From contig JAKBBA010000003.1 in the NCBI GenBank assembly GCA_021808665.1, positions 62,001 to 126,000 on the forward strand: a DNA stretch of 64,000 nt, in the 5' to 3' direction. How positions within the stretch are numbered: position 1 is the first letter of the stretch; every line of letters starts with the position of its first letter. The DNA comes from Actinomycetes bacterium (GTDB lineage Bacteria; Actinomycetota; Acidimicrobiia; Acidimicrobiales; Palsa-688). Below the pieces are notes generated by a model. That model ran no database searches. It was not told where the DNA came from and worked only from the letters and a program-made list of their open reading frames with translations. The translations under genes were made by a program, and so were the position numbers. Below, in pieces: positions 63,026 to 64,000 of this stretch.

Positions 63026-63823
63026 GTGGATCTCGGACTGTTCGCCAAAAGGGCCATTGTCACTGGTGGAAGTCGTGGTATCGGTAAGGCCGTGGCTGCA
63101 GCGTTGAGCTCTGAAGGGGCCAGCGTCGTCATAGGAGCCCGGGGCGAGGAGATGCTCAGCCAGGCTGCGGCCGATCTGAGCGCAGGTGGGGCGAACGTGA
63201 TACCTCTGCGCGTCGACACCGGCGACAACCATTCGGTGAAGGAGTTCGTAAAGCGGGCGGTCGGAGCGCTCGGGGGCGTTGACATCCTCGTGAACAGCGC
63301 TGCGCAGCCGAGCGGGCAGGCGAAGCCACCCAAGGTCGTCGAGGTTGAAGGCCCGGCCTTCTTCGCCGATATCAACGTGAAGGTTCTCGGCTACCTGCGG
63401 ATGATCAAGGAAGTAGCTCCACTCATGGCAGGCCAAGGTTGGGGTCGGATCATCAACGTAGACGGCCTGGGTGCCCGGATGGCCGGCTCGCCGGTAACCT
63501 CGATGCGCAACGCTGCGGTGGCGGCACTCACAAAGAACGCCGCCGACGAGCTTGGATCGTCGGGCATCAACGTCGTCGCCGTGAGCCCTGGGCTGGTCCG
63601 CACCGAGGCGACTCCTAGCGTGTTGTCGTCCCAGGCCGCTTCCCAAGGCAGGACCGTCGAGGAGCTCGAAGCCCGCATCGGAGCCGGCTACGCTATAGGG
63701 CGAATGGTGACGGCCGCCGAGGTCGCCGCTGTCGTCGCATTCCTCTCCTCGCCTCTAAGCGTCTCCATCACAGGTGACGTGATCGCGTGCGGAGGTGGTG
63801 TGAGAGGACCGATCTACTACTGA
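63026..63823 (+). CDS. Atypical short-chain dehydrogenase lacking the catalytic triad
   Basis: A 265-residue SDR-fold protein with intact cofactor motif T-G-G-S-R-G-I-G-K and N-S-A-A. The catalytic Ser position reads N-V-D-G-L-G-A, and the Y-x-x-x-K position reads T-S-M-R-N, so Ser, Tyr and Lys are all replaced. The sequence S-M-R-N-A-A-V-A-A-L-T-K matches a recurrent subgroup of such SDRs, so it is conserved and not random damage. GTG 63026 has AAAGGA about 8 bases upstream. Possibly a pseudoenzyme or an enzyme using other residues. Confidence 0.8.
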   Translation: MDLGLFAKRAIVTGGSRGIGKAVAAALSSEGASVVIGARGEEMLSQAAADLSAGGANVIPLRVDTGDNHSVKEFVKRAVGALGGVDILVNSAAQPSGQAKPPKVVEVEGPAFFADINVKVLGYLRMIKEVAPLMAGQGWGRIINVDGLGARMAGSPVTSMRNAAVAALTKNAADELGSSGINVVAVSPGLVRTEATPSVLSSQAASQGRTVEELEARIGAGYAIGRMVTAAEVAAVVAFLSSPLSVSITGDVIACGGGVRGPIYY

Positions 63824-63826
63824 GCG

Positions 63827-63846
63827 GCCCGGCCAATTCGCCGGGC
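63827..63846 (+). terminator. Hairpin after the atypical SDR
   Basis: GCCCGGC (63827-63833) pairs with GCCGGGC (63840-63846) around a 6-base loop, three bases after the stop codon. No T-run. Candidate terminator, 48 bases before the next gene. Confidence 0.42.
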
Positions 63847-63893
63847 GGCGCTGCCGGCTTGTCAAATATCGTTCTCGAAACAGGTGGTGCAAC

Positions 63894-64000
63894 GTGGCCG
63901 TGAAGCGAAGTTTGTGGATGTTCGGTCTCGAGGCGGACGAGCCGTCCTACGAGGCGAGGGTCGCTGCAGCGGCCCGGCTTTCCGAGCGTCTCGGCGTCGA
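63894..64000 (+). CDS. Start of an unidentified gene, cut by window edge
   Basis: GTG 63894, with AGGTGG about 6 bases upstream, opens a frame that runs to the window end (35 codons): K-R-S-L-W-M-F-G-L-E-A-D-E, then A-R-L-S-E-R-L-G-V-D. The visible part is too short to name a family. A luciferase-like or helical N-terminus is possible, but I would not assign it. Confidence 0.55.
   Translation, partial: MAVKRSLWMFGLEADEPSYEARVAAAARLSERLGV

Noticed and set aside
62793..63107. 104-codon frame between the MFS gene and the atypical SDR
   Set aside because: Overlaps both the MFS start and the SDR frame, no recognisable domain or ribosome site.

Overview
This 64 kb window is high-GC bacterial chromosome. 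Several things point to an actinobacterium, most likely of the Acidimicrobiia: the high GC, frequent GTG and TTG starts, gene pairs overlapping as ATGA, GTGA or TGATG, a mycobacterial-type (Sdh1-like) succinate dehydrogenase, F420-type luciferase-like oxidoreductases, a DUF2786/TIGR04338 pair and NarL-type two-component systems beside ABC transporters. The class-level placement is inference. I see no prophage, intact insertion sequence or CRISPR array. The accessory signal is confined to fused genes, decayed genes and a broken toxin-antitoxin pair.

Layout. 1-1123: fluoride-channel cluster crcB-DUF190-crcB (first gene cut by the window edge). 1192-2913: GH13 glucosidase. 2964-10782 (minus): two-component system, PEP carboxylase, ferredoxin + cytochrome P450, methyltransferase and tadA. 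10872-16027 (minus): a second GH13 enzyme, a nitronate-monooxygenase-like protein with a dyad at its start, adenosine deaminase and a polyprenol-type glycosyltransferase. 16125-18370: lysC-asd. 18503-22551: ABC ATPase, permease, histidine kinase and response regulator, translationally coupled. 23374-25962: a Baeyer-Villiger monooxygenase fused to an alpha/beta-hydrolase. 25982-28602 (minus): DsbA/FrnE-like protein, AlkA-like glycosylase, LysR regulator. 28753-32165: sdh operon, followed by tRNA-Asp and tRNA-Phe. 32516-39056: HAD phosphatase, fructosamine kinase family protein, another NarL system beside a DUF6069 membrane protein, LMW phosphatase, menC-like enolase with a hotdog thioesterase. 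39097-40300: a decayed SNF2 helicase gene. 40367-41917: SDR and enoyl-CoA hydratase. 42044-44340: acyltransferase and secreted esterase. 44427-44847: tRNA-Ala and relics of a Phd/VapC pair. 44961-51504: GGDEF protein, aminotransferase, UvrD-like helicase, LLM oxidoreductase, quinone reductase-like protein. 51595-53357: cupin, DUF2786 and TIGR04338 metallohydrolase. 53543-57716: a second BVMO-hydrolase fusion and a sulfatase. 57744-64000: hemolysin III protein, a deleted MFS pseudogene, enoyl-CoA hydratase, TDT transporter, MFS transporter, an SDR lacking its catalytic residues, and the start of one more gene.

How it fits together. The accessory catalytic genes (two BVMO-esterase fusions, P450 with its own ferredoxin, nitronate monooxygenase-like protein, F420-type LLM, quinone reductase, two SDRs, two enoyl-CoA hydratases, thioesterase, sulfatase) suggest breakdown of hydrophobic ketones, lipids or xenobiotics. 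The most unusual objects are the two fusions. Each could convert a ketone to an ester and hydrolyse it within one polypeptide, and both have lost the histidine of the classical BVMO fingerprint (replaced by Tyr and Phe). Several convergent gene pairs are separated by inverted repeats that overlap their stop codons, which look like shared bidirectional terminators.
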